Notes: generated by a model not told the origin, from the letters alone. Counted from the first letter of the stretch, positions 15,998-24,942 are shown. The stretch is 64,000 nucleotides of DNA from Zhihengliuella alba (GCF_039538765.1 NZ_BAABCJ010000005.1:248001-312000), one strand, 5' to 3'. A program made the numbers and translations.

Positions 15998-16880
15998 GCC
16001 GACGCTCCCGCCCTCCCGGGCCCAGGGGCCATCCAGCAGGGCACAGGGACGCCTCGCCGCGGGCACGCTCCTGCCCGCCGTCCTGGCGCTGGTCGGCGCG
16101 GTGGCGGCGATCGCCGCGGCCGCGATCGGCTCCGGCGCCGCCGGCGGCACCCCGATCGCCGAGGCCGCCGGCGGCTGGCTGGGCGCCGAGGCGACGCCCC
16201 TGGCCCCGGCCAGCGGCGCGTTCTCGATCTGGAGCGCGGTCTACGCCGGGCTCCTCGGCTACGCGGTCCTGCAGCTGCTGCCGTCACGTCGCCGCGACCC
16301 GCGCCACCGGTCGCTGCGGGTCCTCGCCGTCGGCTCGATGATCCTCAACGCCGTCTGGATCTGGGTGGTCCAGGCCGGCTGGCTGGGGCTCAGTCTGGTG
16401 GTGATCCTGGCGCTGCTCGCGGTCCTCGGCGCCGTGTTCGTCCGCACGGCCCGCACCCGGCCGGCGTCCCGGTGGGACGCGCTCCTCGTCGACAGCACGT
16501 TCGGCCTCTACCTCGGCTGGGTGACAGTGGCGGCCGTCGCCAACGCGGCCGCCTGGCTCGGCTCGCTTGGCCTGTTCCCGCAGGGCGGGGGAACCGAGGG
16601 AGCCGCCGCCGGGGAAGCCGCCTGGGCCGGACCGGTGGCCATCGCCGCCGGCGCCGCGTTGGCGGGCGTCGCGGTGCTCGGCGTGCTGCTGGCCGCGGCC
16701 GGCCGGGGGCGGCTGGCCCCCGCGGCCGCGATGGTATGGGGTCTGGCATGGCTGGCCGTCGGGCGCTTCGCCGGGCCGGACGCGCTGCCGGGCACCGCCG
16801 TCGTCGCCCTCCTCGCCGCGGCGGTCATCGCCGCCGCGACCGTCTGGGCCCGGCTCCGGGCCGCGAAGGAGGAGTCGTGA
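15990..16880 (+). CDS. TspO/MBR-like tryptophan-rich membrane protein
   Basis: 296 residues from the GTG at 15990, which overlaps the sulfurtransferase stop and has GGAG upstream; an ATG at 15966 is the alternative. About seven hydrophobic helices are present. Segments GAFSIWSAVYAGLLGYAV and LNAVWIWVVQAGW resemble the TspO tryptophan-rich helices, but the protein is nearly twice the usual TspO length, with extra C-terminal helices. TspO family members bind tetrapyrroles or isoprenoid-like ligands. The next two genes (DUF2867 oxidoreductase, idi) overlap it and one another by 4 nt, so they form one operon. Confidence 0.75.
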   Translation: MPEPTLPPSRAQGPSSRAQGRLAAGTLLPAVLALVGAVAAIAAAAIGSGAAGGTPIAEAAGGWLGAEATPLAPASGAFSIWSAVYAGLLGYAVLQLLPSRRRDPRHRSLRVLAVGSMILNAVWIWVVQAGWLGLSLVVILALLAVLGAVFVRTARTRPASRWDALLVDSTFGLYLGWVTVAAVANAAAWLGSLGLFPQGGGTEGAAAGEAAWAGPVAIAAGAALAGVAVLGVLLAAAGRGRLAPAAAMVWGLAWLAVGRFAGPDALPGTAVVALLAAAVIAAATVWARLRAAKEES

Positions 16881-18346
16881 GGATCGCCGTCGCGGGTGCG
16901 TCCGGCTACATCGGCGGCCGGCTGGTGCCGCGCCTGCTGGACGCCGGACACAGCGTCGCCGTCCTGACCCGCGACGCCGGGCGGCTGCGGGGCTTCCCCT
17001 GGGCGGAGCACGTCCGGATCGTCGAGGGCGCACTGGAGGACCCGGAAGCAGCGGCAGAGCTGTGCTCCGGCGCCGAGACGCTCTACTACCTGGTCCACTC
17101 CATGGCGAGCACCCGGGACTTCGGGCGCCTGGAGCGCGAGTGCGCCCTGACGGCAGCCGTCGCCGCCCGCGACGCCGGCGTGCAGCGGATCGTCTACCTG
17201 TCCGGACTCCACCCGGAGGGAGAGCTGAGCCGGCACCTGGAGTCCCGGCTCGAGGTCGGCCGGATCCTGCAGAGCTCCGGAGTGCCGCTCTTCGAGCTGC
17301 AGGCCGGGCTGGTCATCGGATCCGGCTCGGCGAGCTTCGAGATGGTCCGCCACCTGACGGACGTCCTGCCCGTCATGCCGGCGCCGCGCTGGGTGCTCAA
17401 CCGGATCCAGCCCATCGCGGTGCGCGACGCCCTGCACTACCTGCTGGCCGTCGGCGAGGCCGATCCGGGGCGGGCGGGGACCTACGACATCGGCGGGCCG
17501 GACGTCCTCACCTACAAGGACATGATGCGGCTCTACGCGGACGCGGCCGGGATCCGGCGGCCCCGGGTCCTCACCCTGCCCGTCCTCACGCCGTGGCTGG
17601 CCGCCCAGTGGGTCAACCTGGTCACGCCGATCCCGCGGACGCTGGCCGTGCCGCTGGTGGAGTCCCTGCAGCACGACTGCGTGGCGCGGGACCGGCGGAT
17701 CGACGAGGTGGTCCCACCCCCGGCAGAGGGGCTGACGAGCTACCGCCGTGCCCTGGACCTCGCCTTGGAGCGGCTGGACCTGGACTCGGTGGAGACCAGC
17801 TGGGCCTCCGCGCATGTGCTCGGGGAGCCGGCCGAGCCGCTGCCGTCAGACCCGGACTGGGCCGGGCGCACCGTGTTCACGGACCTGAAGGAGGTGCGCA
17901 CGTCGGCGTCGCCGGCCGCCCTCTGGCGGGTGGTGGTGGCCGTCGGCGGCGAGACCGGCTGGTACTCGCTGCCGCTGGCGTGGCGGCTGCGCGGGCTGCT
18001 GGACAAGGTGGTCGGCGGGGTCGGCCTGAACCGTGGGCGCCGCAGCCGCGCGGACCTGAGGGTGGGCGACGTCGTCGACTTCTGGCGCGTGGAGGCCCTC
18101 GATCCGGAGCGGCTGCTGCGGCTCCGTGCGGACATGCGCGTCCCCGGGAAGGCCTGGCTGGAGTTCCGGATCGAGCCCGACGGCCACGGCTGCATCTGCC
18201 GCCAGCGGGCCGTCTACTTCCCGCGGGGCCTCTCCGGCCGGCTCTACTGGTGGGCGCTGGTGCCGTTCCATGGCACCATCTTCTCGGGGATGGCCCGGCG
18301 GATCACCGCGCGGGCCGAGGCCGACGCGGAGGGGACGGGCGCATGA
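16877..18346 (+). CDS. NAD(P)H-binding epimerase-like protein with DUF2867 domain
   Basis: 489 residues from a GTG that overlaps the previous stop (GTGA). The N-terminal half is an atypical short-chain dehydrogenase: VAGASGYIGGRLVPRLL (cofactor loop), YYLVHSMAST and YLSGLHPEGELSRHL. The C-terminal half, from about residue 335 (FTDLKEVRTSASPAALWRVV), is a SRPBCC-type DUF2867 domain, including RADMRVPGKAWLEFRI. The combination is common in actinobacteria beside TspO-like and carotenoid/isoprenoid genes. The substrate is unknown; the downstream idi suggests a lipid or isoprenoid link (inference). Confidence 0.85.
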   Translation: MRIAVAGASGYIGGRLVPRLLDAGHSVAVLTRDAGRLRGFPWAEHVRIVEGALEDPEAAAELCSGAETLYYLVHSMASTRDFGRLERECALTAAVAARDAGVQRIVYLSGLHPEGELSRHLESRLEVGRILQSSGVPLFELQAGLVIGSGSASFEMVRHLTDVLPVMPAPRWVLNRIQPIAVRDALHYLLAVGEADPGRAGTYDIGGPDVLTYKDMMRLYADAAGIRRPRVLTLPVLTPWLAAQWVNLVTPIPRTLAVPLVESLQHDCVARDRRIDEVVPPPAEGLTSYRRALDLALERLDLDSVETSWASAHVLGEPAEPLPSDPDWAGRTVFTDLKEVRTSASPAALWRVVVAVGGETGWYSLPLAWRLRGLLDKVVGGVGLNRGRRSRADLRVGDVVDFWRVEALDPERLLRLRADMRVPGKAWLEFRIEPDGHGCICRQRAVYFPRGLSGRLYWWALVPFHGTIFSGMARRITARAEADAEGTGA

Positions 18347-18897
18347 CGGAAGTGGTGGTCCTGCTGGAGGAGGACGGGACGCCCGCCGGGACGTACCCCA
18401 AGGCGCTGGTGCACGGGCTGGACACCCCGCTGCACCAGGCGTTCTCCTGCCATGTCTTCGATGCGGACGGCCGCGTCCTGCTGACCCGCCGCTCGCTGGA
18501 CAAGGTCGCCTGGCCCGGCGTCTGGACCAATGCGTTCTGCGGGCACCCCGGGCCCGGGGAGCCGTTCGAGGACGCGCTGACGCGCCGTGCAGAGCACGAG
18601 CTCGGCCTGGAGCTCGGGGCGATCGAGCCCGCGCTGCCCGACTTCCGCTACTGGGCCCGCGACGCCAGCGGGATCGTGGAGAACGAGGTCTGCCCGGTGT
18701 TCACCGCCGTCGCGGCCCGCGACCCGGAACCGCGCCCGGACGAGGTGGTCGAGTGGGCCTGGGTGGACCCGTCCGAGGCGCGCCGCGCCGTGCTCGCCAC
18801 CCCCTTCGCCTTCAGCCCGTGGCTCGTCCTGCAGGTCCAGCAGGGCATCTGGGGCGCCCCGGACACGCAGGACGACGGCGGCAGGACGCCGTCGTGA
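18343..18897 (+). CDS. idi: Isopentenyl-diphosphate delta-isomerase, type I
   Basis: 184 residues, typical length. It interconverts isopentenyl and dimethylallyl diphosphate. Key elements: HQAFSCHVF (metal-binding His), the Nudix-like fold, catalytic Cys in WTNAFCGHP near residue 66, RRAEHELGL, and the catalytic Glu region ENEVCPVF near residue 112. The ATG overlaps the upstream stop (ATGA). The stop lies inside the first copy of a 17-bp duplication that separates it from the next gene. Confidence 0.95.
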   Translation: MTEVVVLLEEDGTPAGTYPKALVHGLDTPLHQAFSCHVFDADGRVLLTRRSLDKVAWPGVWTNAFCGHPGPGEPFEDALTRRAEHELGLELGAIEPALPDFRYWARDASGIVENEVCPVFTAVAARDPEPRPDEVVEWAWVDPSEARRAVLATPFAFSPWLVLQVQQGIWGAPDTQDDGGRTPS

Positions 18898-18917
18898 GGG
18901 GGACGCCGTCGTGAGCG
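18884..18917 (+). repeat. 17-bp tandem duplication at an idi stop / next start
   Basis: GGACGCCGTCGTGAG at 18884-18898 and again at 18901-18915, period 17. The first copy contains the idi stop (TGA) and the second the GTG start of the next gene. Confidence 0.8.
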
Positions 18918-20110
18918 GGCTGTTCCTTACCCCGGCGCAGCGCCGAGCCGTCTCCCCGGACGCGGAGCACCCGGTGCCCCCGCGCCCGGCCCGCGTCGGC
19001 GTGGTCGGGTCCGGGTTCCGCGCGCGGACCCTCCTGCGCGTCATGGACGCACTGCCGGCGTGGTTCCAGGTGGTCGGCGTGGCGGCCCGCGCCGAGGAGG
19101 CCCGCGGCCTGTTGCGCGATCACGGGTTCGCCGCCGTGGAGACGGTGGGCCAGCTGGTGGGACTGCGCCCGGACTTCGTGGTGGACACGCTCCCGGCCGG
19201 TCCGTCCCAGGAGGTGCTGCACCGGCTGGCCGACGCCGGTGTCCCCGCGCTCACCGAGACGCCCGCCGCCGCGACCGTCCGCGAGCTGGCGGCGCTCGCG
19301 GACCGGGTCCAGTCCGGTGCCTGCGTGCACGTCGCGGAGCAGTACCACCTGGAGCCGCTCGTGGCCGCGCAGCTCGCGGTCGCAGCCTCCGGCCGCCTGG
19401 GTGCCGTCACCGACGCCCACGTCAGCATCGCACACGACTACCACGGGATCTCCGTGCTCCGCCGGGCGTTAGATGCGGGGTTCGAGCCGCCGGTGATCAC
19501 CGCCCGCCGGGATCGCCGCCGGGTCCTGCCCAGCCCGAGCCGGTACGCCGATCCCACCGACCTGGCCCCGGTGGACACCGTGCACGCGCTGGCCTGGCTC
19601 GACTTCCCCGCCGGCCGGGACGGCACCGCCCGGCTCGGCGTGTACGAGTTCGACGACGTCCAGTACCGCTCCTGGGTGCGCTCGCCGAGCCTGTTGGTCC
19701 GTGGCGAGCGAGGCGAGATCCGTGACGGGACCGTGCGCTCCGTCGACGTCTCCGGTCAGCCCGCGCTCGGCCGGCTCGAGCGCGTCGCGGCAGGCGGGGC
19801 GGGCAACCACGAGGGCCTGTTCCTGCGCGGCTACCGGCTGGACGGCGAATGGCAGTACCTGAACCGCTTCCGGCCGGCCCGGCTGGCGGACGAGGAGCTC
19901 TCCATCGCGGAGCAACTGGCCGGCATGGCCGAGCATGTCCTGGCCGAGGGCCCGGCGCCGTACGAGGTGGCGGAGGCCGCCCAGGACCAGTACCTGCAGT
20001 TGCTGGTCCGCGAGGCAGCGGACGCGGGCCAGCCCGTGGAGGCCGAACGGATGCCGTGGGCCGGCGGGCGCGGCTGCCGTGGAGCCGGCGGCCGGGGTGG
20101 ACTCCGATGA
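18911..20110 (+). CDS. Gfo/Idh/MocA-family oxidoreductase
   Basis: 399 residues from the GTG at 18911, with GAGGGGG upstream. N-terminal Rossmann domain RVGVVGSGFRARTLLRV (about residues 30-46), then VDTLPAGPSQEVLHRLADAG and TETPAA in place of the usual EKP motif. The canonical catalytic Lys position is therefore changed to a Thr-Pro context, which is unusual. The C-terminal domain has EQYHLEPLVAAQL and HDYHGISVLRR. The family oxidises or epimerises sugars, cyclitols and related compounds with NAD(P). ATGA overlap with the next, unknown gene suggests a shared function. Confidence 0.8.
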   Translation: MSGLFLTPAQRRAVSPDAEHPVPPRPARVGVVGSGFRARTLLRVMDALPAWFQVVGVAARAEEARGLLRDHGFAAVETVGQLVGLRPDFVVDTLPAGPSQEVLHRLADAGVPALTETPAAATVRELAALADRVQSGACVHVAEQYHLEPLVAAQLAVAASGRLGAVTDAHVSIAHDYHGISVLRRALDAGFEPPVITARRDRRRVLPSPSRYADPTDLAPVDTVHALAWLDFPAGRDGTARLGVYEFDDVQYRSWVRSPSLLVRGERGEIRDGTVRSVDVSGQPALGRLERVAAGGAGNHEGLFLRGYRLDGEWQYLNRFRPARLADEELSIAEQLAGMAEHVLAEGPAPYEVAEAAQDQYLQLLVREAADAGQPVEAERMPWAGGRGCRGAGGRGGLR

Positions 20111-21261
20111 TGGAACCGGCCGAGCTGCTCGCCGGGCCACGCGGGCGACGGTTCGTGATGGAGGCGATCCTGCGCGCCGGAACTCCGGCCGAGCCCGAGG
20201 CACCGGACGGACCAGAGGCAGAGCCGGGAACGATCGGGTGGCAGTCCGGACCGCTCGAGCCGTTCGCCGGCCGCTGGGCGACCGCGGAGCCCGCAGCCCT
20301 GCGCGGCCTGTCCGAGGCGGATGTGATGGGCAGCCTCGTGGACTCGGTGTCCTCGGCCATGTACTGGGAGCCGCCGCACCCGGAGGACGTGTTCCTCGCC
20401 GAGCCGGGCAGGGCCGATGAGCTGCGCCCGGCCGCCGAGGCGCTGCTGGAGCATCCGGTATTCGCTGCCCTGGACCGGCCGTTGCTCGCCTGGTCCGGAC
20501 GGTTGAACTACCCTGCCGCGCACATCGACTGGATCGATCCGTCCTCTCCCGACCGCCGCTTCCCTCCGCACCTGTCCCGCACCGACGCGCAGGGCCGGGA
20601 CAAGCTCGAGCGCTGGCGGCGCCACGTGGACGCGGGCGTGCGCCGCGCCCGCAGTGACCGGCCCCGGGACGTGCGTGCGAACTTCGGCGGCGAATGGTGG
20701 GCGACGCCGGCGAGGGTGGACCTGCTGACGACGACTCCGCTGCCCGGTGCCGACGCGCTCGCGCCGGGCGTCGAGATCGGCACTCCCTTGCTGCTGCAGG
20801 GTATCGAGGACTCCTTCGGGCTGACGGCGGGCACAGTCCGGGTTCTTCATCTGGCGCCCGAGGCGGACCCGCGGGTCTACGAGGTCGACTCGCCGGACGC
20901 GTGGGCGCGCCTGGTCGCGGCGTTCCCGCTCGACGTCACGCCGGCCCGCCGCCACATGTACTACCAGGTCACCGGTCTCGATGTCGGGTGGTTCATGCCC
21001 GACTGGCAGCAGGTGGCCGATCAGTACGACGCCGTCCATGTCACGGTGGGCGGGTACCTCGCCACGGCGACGCGCCCGATCCCGCTCGCCGGCCACGGGC
21101 TGCCCGGCGGCCACACCATGCTGGCGGGCTGGGACCCGGACCAGACGTACTGGTTCGACGCACCCCTGCAGCAGGTCGACCAGTTCGAGGTCGAGCTCTT
21201 CGAGCGCGACCCCGAGGACGATCCAGCGCTCGACGACGTCTGGCGGCGGACGGCGACCTGA
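20107..21261 (+). CDS. Conserved-looking protein of unknown function
   Basis: 384 residues; ATG at 20107 overlaps the oxidoreductase stop (a second ATG follows at 20110). It is rich in Trp, Pro, Asp and Arg, with no signal peptide or membrane helix. Segments that look structured are SSAMYWEPPHPEDVFLAEPG, ANFGGEWWATPARVDLLTT, RRHMYYQVTGLDVGWFMPDW and YDAVHVTVGGYLATAT. The strong overlap and matching base composition indicate a real gene co-translated with the Gfo/Idh enzyme. I do not recognise the family. Confidence 0.75.
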   Translation: MMEPAELLAGPRGRRFVMEAILRAGTPAEPEAPDGPEAEPGTIGWQSGPLEPFAGRWATAEPAALRGLSEADVMGSLVDSVSSAMYWEPPHPEDVFLAEPGRADELRPAAEALLEHPVFAALDRPLLAWSGRLNYPAAHIDWIDPSSPDRRFPPHLSRTDAQGRDKLERWRRHVDAGVRRARSDRPRDVRANFGGEWWATPARVDLLTTTPLPGADALAPGVEIGTPLLLQGIEDSFGLTAGTVRVLHLAPEADPRVYEVDSPDAWARLVAAFPLDVTPARRHMYYQVTGLDVGWFMPDWQQVADQYDAVHVTVGGYLATATRPIPLAGHGLPGGHTMLAGWDPDQTYWFDAPLQQVDQFEVELFERDPEDDPALDDVWRRTAT

Positions 21262-21277
21262 CGCCGTCGTTCCCTCG

Positions 21278-21922
21278 CTACTTCCGCCAGAAGAGGTGGT
21301 GGACGATCCCGCTGGGACTCGGGACCACTTCCAGGTGGAATCGGTCGGTGAGATCCTCCGGGCTACGCCAGAGCCGCTCGCCGCGCTCCAGCTCGACGGG
21401 CGCGACGGCGACGTGCATCGTGTCCACGAGGTCCGCGTCGAGGAACTCCAGGACGGTCTCGACGCCGCCGCCGATGCGCACGTCCCTCCCGTCCGCCGCC
21501 TGGAACGCCTCCTCCAGCACTTCCTGCGGCGAGCCTTCCCGGAAGTGGAAGGTGGTGTCGGAGAGGGAGAAGGACGGCCGCGGGTAGTGCGTCAGGACGA
21601 AGACCGGTGTGCGGAACGGTGGATCGTCGCCCCACCAGCCCTGCCAGTCCTCGTTCTCCCACGGGCCGCGCTGCGGGCCGAACTTGTTGCGGCCCATGAT
21701 CTCGGCGCCGATGTTGTTGTGGAAGTCGCGGGTGAAGTAGTCGTCAAGGCCGCAGGTCCCGCCGGGGTCGGTCCGGTTCGGCCAGTGCGCGGTGGCGCCG
21801 GCCCAGGAAGCGAGCTGCGCCGGGTCCGCGTGGCCGAAGGGGCGCTCGAGGCTCTGACCCTCGCCGGAGCCGAAGCCGTCGCGGGAGAGCATGAAGTTCT
21901 GGACGCGCACCAGTTGAGGCAT
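21278..21922 (-). CDS. Dihydrofolate-reductase-like (RibD C-terminal) protein
   Basis: 214 residues. It carries the pattern of the RibD-C/DHFR-like family: an N-terminal VRVQNFMLSRDGFGSG strand-turn, DFHNNIGAEIMGRNKFGP (about residue 75), PVFVLTHYPRP near residue 105 and VRIGGGVETVLEFL near residue 148. Members bind NADPH; many have no assigned substrate. The ATG is preceded by GGGAAGGA. Its 3' end faces the unknown gene at 20107-21261. Confidence 0.88.
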   Translation of the reverse strand: MPQLVRVQNFMLSRDGFGSGEGQSLERPFGHADPAQLASWAGATAHWPNRTDPGGTCGLDDYFTRDFHNNIGAEIMGRNKFGPQRGPWENEDWQGWWGDDPPFRTPVFVLTHYPRPSFSLSDTTFHFREGSPQEVLEEAFQAADGRDVRIGGGVETVLEFLDADLVDTMHVAVAPVELERGERLWRSPEDLTDRFHLEVVPSPSGIVHHLFWRK

Positions 21923-22107
21923 CGCCGGTCCTTCCCATCCGAGTCGGTACGGCGGAATCTACCGCTCGAGGGGCCGGCGGTAAATGGCGTTTAGAGCCAC
22001 GGATCGCGCCGCGTTGGCCAATGGTGCGGAGCAAAAGATCGCCCGCGACGCCTTTCGCATCGCGGCCACATTGATCGTGCCGGGCTATCTGCTGACCGGT
22101 TAGGAAG
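21923..22107. other. Intergenic stretch at the edge of the AT-richer region
   Basis: 185 bases. A 39-codon frame on the plus strand (21984-22103, reading MAFRATDRAALANG at its start) is open, but it has no good ribosome-binding site and no known relatives that I can recall. It may be a remnant of a lost gene. Base composition changes here. Confidence 0.4.
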
Positions 22108-23223
22108 CTATCGCTCCCTGAAGTATGCGTAGAGGTCGCTTTCGCGGACGGTGGCGGCCCGGGTACCGGTGCCGAGGAGAACACCGGCGACCAAGGCAGT
22201 GACCGTCTTGGTCCCTGCGAGGAGAGGCAGCGCCGTCGAGGGGCCGGGCACTCCGTCGACTGCAAGATAGATGACGATGGGGGCAGCGATGATCGCTCCG
22301 GTGACCACCTTGGTGGCCGCTTCGATCAGGTGCTGCTGGATTAGATCCGCGCGGCGGGCACCCAAGTGCAGGGCGGAGGCGAGCTCCAACCGCCGCGTCT
22401 GGATCATGCCCGTGCCCAGGAGGGCCCCGACGACGAGAGCGAGAAGCGACGGCCCGGCACCGGCTGCGTAGCTGGTCGTCTGGGGTCCGGGCGCGGTGTC
22501 TCCGAGTCGGCCGTTCAGCTGGCTGATCTGGCTCTGTCCTGCGTCGGGTCCGAGGAGCGCAGTCCGGGCCAGGGCCAGCACGGGGGAGTCGGGGCGTGCC
22601 GCAGCGGTCGTTGCGCGCAGCCAGCAGGCGTCGAACGTTCCGCTGGACGGAACGGTGCTGATGGCTGCATAGCCGAGGGCGGGTAGTGAGGAGCCGTCTG
22701 GGAAGTCGTAGACCTGGTCGACGGAGGTCGTCTGGATGGTGCCGTCCGAGTTGACCACGTCGAGGTGGTCCCCACGGTGGAGCCCGAGCGTCAGGGCCGC
22801 GTCGGCAGAGAGGGCGAGCCCGCTCGGCCGACGTGCCGCTTCAGTGTCTGGTGTGTCCGGGGAGCCGAATATGTCGATGAAGCCGGGCCCGGCTTCGAAT
22901 GCTGGAAGCGGGGTCGAGGGCAGAAATCGCGCACGGAGCCCGTCGGGTCGGTCGCGAAGAGCTCCCGAAGCGACGACGTCGGGGTGGGTCGCCAGTGCCC
23001 GGCATGCCGTTCCGCTGACCGATCCCTCGGCTTCAAGGACGTAGGTGGACCCACCGTCGTGGACGAACTCGTCGGCAGCCCTGAGTTGCGCTGCCGACTG
23101 GTGGGCGGCATAGCCTGCCAGGACTGCGATGAGGGCCGCGGCGAGGAGGGACCATGCAGCGAGCCGGCTTGTGCCGCCGGCCAGGTTGCGGGTCGCTTCG
23201 CCAAGGATCGAGCTGAATCTCAT
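22108..23223 (-). CDS. ABC transporter permease, FtsX/MacB-like
   Basis: 371 residues from the ATG at 23223; a longer in-frame start would overlap the ATPase gene. There is one N-terminal membrane helix (LAAWSLLAAALIAVLAGYAA), a large extracytoplasmic region (about residues 45-250), and then three C-terminal helices (AGAGPSLLALVVGALLG, VVTGAIIAAPIVIYLAV, TVTALVAGVLLGTG). This is the MacB/FtsX topology. It is the last gene of an operon running from 26.6 to 22.1 kb with ATPase, periplasmic-type adaptor, lipoprotein and two membrane proteins. The exported substrate is unknown; peptides, lipids or antibiotics are typical. Confidence 0.8.
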   Translation of the reverse strand: MRFSSILGEATRNLAGGTSRLAAWSLLAAALIAVLAGYAAHQSAAQLRAADEFVHDGGSTYVLEAEGSVSGTACRALATHPDVVASGALRDRPDGLRARFLPSTPLPAFEAGPGFIDIFGSPDTPDTEAARRPSGLALSADAALTLGLHRGDHLDVVNSDGTIQTTSVDQVYDFPDGSSLPALGYAAISTVPSSGTFDACWLRATTAAARPDSPVLALARTALLGPDAGQSQISQLNGRLGDTAPGPQTTSYAAGAGPSLLALVVGALLGTGMIQTRRLELASALHLGARRADLIQQHLIEAATKVVTGAIIAAPIVIYLAVDGVPGPSTALPLLAGTKTVTALVAGVLLGTGTRAATVRESDLYAYFRER

Positions 23224-23248
23224 TCCCGACCGCTGTGGGCCCGTCTGC

Positions 23249-23887
23249 TCACGAGGCGCCATCGGGGTCCCCGAGGACGAGACGCCGTGTGGCCCGGTCG
23301 GCGACTCGTGGATCATGGGTCGCGATGAGGACCGTGCGGTCCTCGCCCGCGAGTTCCTGCAGGACATCGATGACCATACCGGCATTGACCGGATCGAGTT
23401 GCGAGGTGGGTTCGTCGACGAGGATCAACGCGGGCTCAGCCGCCAGGGCGCGGGCGAGCATGAGGCGTTGCGCCTGCCCGCCAGAGAGCGTGCGGAACGG
23501 AGCCGCCGAAGACTCCGAGAGGTTGAACCTCTCGAGCAGCCCTTGCACCTGCGGTTCTGCCTCGGTACGGCTCATGCCCCGTGCCAGGAATGGCAGGGCG
23601 ACGTGGTCGGCAGTGCTTCGATGTGCGCTCCCGTAGGGGTTCTGGAAGACCCACTGGGTACGGCCCTCTCCTCGCTCGATGGTCCCCTCGGTGGGGGTTC
23701 CCCCGGCGACGAGGGAGAGGAGGGTGCTCTTTCCGCTACCGGAAGGGCCGGTGACCGCGACCAGATCGCCGGCACCGAACGTGCTTTCGATGCCACGGAA
23801 CAGCCAGGTGCCTTCTCCGAAGCGATGTCCGACAGCCCGGAGCGAGACGTGGGCCGCCGGTCGATTGTCCATGATCAGCCCCGGCAT
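23249..23887 (-). CDS. ABC transporter ATPase, LolD/MacB type
   Basis: 212 residues. Walker A GPSGSGKST near residue 45, Q-loop QNPYGSAHRS, signature LSGGQAQRL near residue 133, Walker B ALILVDEPTSQLDP and H-loop ATHDPRV are all intact. Size and sequence fit the MacB/LolD exporters that pair with FtsX-like permeases. The reading frame overlaps the adaptor gene by 13 nt (or uses an ATG at 23872 without overlap). The permease follows after 25 nt. Confidence 0.93.
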   Translation of the reverse strand: MPGLIMDNRPAAHVSLRAVGHRFGEGTWLFRGIESTFGAGDLVAVTGPSGSGKSTLLSLVAGGTPTEGTIERGEGRTQWVFQNPYGSAHRSTADHVALPFLARGMSRTEAEPQVQGLLERFNLSESSAAPFRTLSGGQAQRLMLARALAAEPALILVDEPTSQLDPVNAGMVIDVLQELAGEDRTVLIATHDPRVADRATRRLVLGDPDGAS

Positions 23888-24942
23888 GGTGTCCCTGGGT
23901 CCGGATCGGTCCGCACAGCTTCAGGGGCTCGCTCGGGGAAGGACACGTAGGTGCGGCCGAGCTCGGAGCTGAGGACATCGACGGCGTGTACACCCCCGTC
24001 GAGATCGACCACACAGGCGGACTCGCCGTGGCCGAGAAGGGACGAGGGCGGGAGCGGCGCGGCCTGAACAGGTTCCGACAACCGCCAGGTCACGGTCAGG
24101 GGAACGCCGGCTTCCGGATCCAGTGCCGCCTCGACGACGGGAATGTCGCGCAGCTCAGCGATCTGCTCGGCGTTCAGTTCCAAGGTTCCGTCCGAACGTG
24201 CGGGGAGCCGGAGGTCCCCCAGGACGGCGACGCGTTCACCGGGGACGCCGTCCTCGGGGACCGAGGCGAGGTTCAGATTCTCGAGCGTATCGGGTGATGC
24301 GGCGAGTGGTTCGCCGGCCGTGACGCGCTGCCCTGTCTGGGCTGGGCACTCCGTTACGGGCGTGTCCGGCGCGGGGATCCAGATGGCGGCCCCCGGGTCG
24401 AGTGTTCCGGTGGTTGGCGCGTTTGCCTTGCCCTGCACCTGGGAGAGCGCGCCCGCAGATTCCGCGGTGAAGAGGGATCCCTCCGGTGGTTCGGTGCCCA
24501 GCCGGCGCAGTTCTGCGTGCAGTGCCTCGACGTCTGCGCCCGTTGTCCCGGGTGAGATGCTGCGGTAGGGCGGAATGCTTGTGGCTAGGGCGAGCAATGG
24601 AGATCCATCGATAGCCACTGGCGCGCTCCCGGAGGACCACGTCCCACCGGGAGCACAGTCGATCCGTGTGATCGTTCCGTCGATCGGCGAACGAAGAGTC
24701 TGGCCCGGCCTCGTGGTGATCTCCACGGGTAGCTCGCGTGCGTCGTCGAATGGCTCTGCCACGACGTCGATGGTGGGATCGATGCTCTGCTTGAACTCGT
24801 CCGGCAGGGGCGCCGGGGCGAAGGCGAACCCCAGAAGGGCGCCGAGCACCAGGGACACAACGATGCCGAGGGCCCAGGTCGGTCGGGATGCCGACGAGGG
24901 CAGTACCTCGCGGAATCGATGTGAGCGCTGCGGGTCCGTCAT
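23875..24942 (-). CDS. Membrane-fusion/peptidoglycan-binding adaptor protein
   Basis: 355 residues. An N-terminal membrane anchor (WALGIVVSLVLGALLGFAF, about residues 23-41) is followed by an extracytoplasmic part. That includes a lipoyl/HlyD-like half (RPGQTLRSPIDGTITRI) and a peptidoglycan-binding-like helix segment ISPGTTGADVEALHAELRRL (about residues 128-147). Such adaptors accompany MacB-type exporters in Gram-positives. The start codon overlaps the stop of the lipoprotein gene by 1 nt (TGATG), and its end overlaps the ATPase gene, so it is translationally coupled on both sides. Confidence 0.8.
   Translation of the reverse strand: MTDPQRSHRFREVLPSSASRPTWALGIVVSLVLGALLGFAFAPAPLPDEFKQSIDPTIDVVAEPFDDARELPVEITTRPGQTLRSPIDGTITRIDCAPGGTWSSGSAPVAIDGSPLLALATSIPPYRSISPGTTGADVEALHAELRRLGTEPPEGSLFTAESAGALSQVQGKANAPTTGTLDPGAAIWIPAPDTPVTECPAQTGQRVTAGEPLAASPDTLENLNLASVPEDGVPGERVAVLGDLRLPARSDGTLELNAEQIAELRDIPVVEAALDPEAGVPLTVTWRLSEPVQAAPLPPSSLLGHGESACVVDLDGGVHAVDVLSSELGRTYVSFPERAPEAVRTDPDPGTPCRG

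Noticed and set aside
21984..22103. 39-codon plus-strand frame
   Set aside because: No ribosome-binding site or known relative; it may be a remnant, but there is too little to call a gene.
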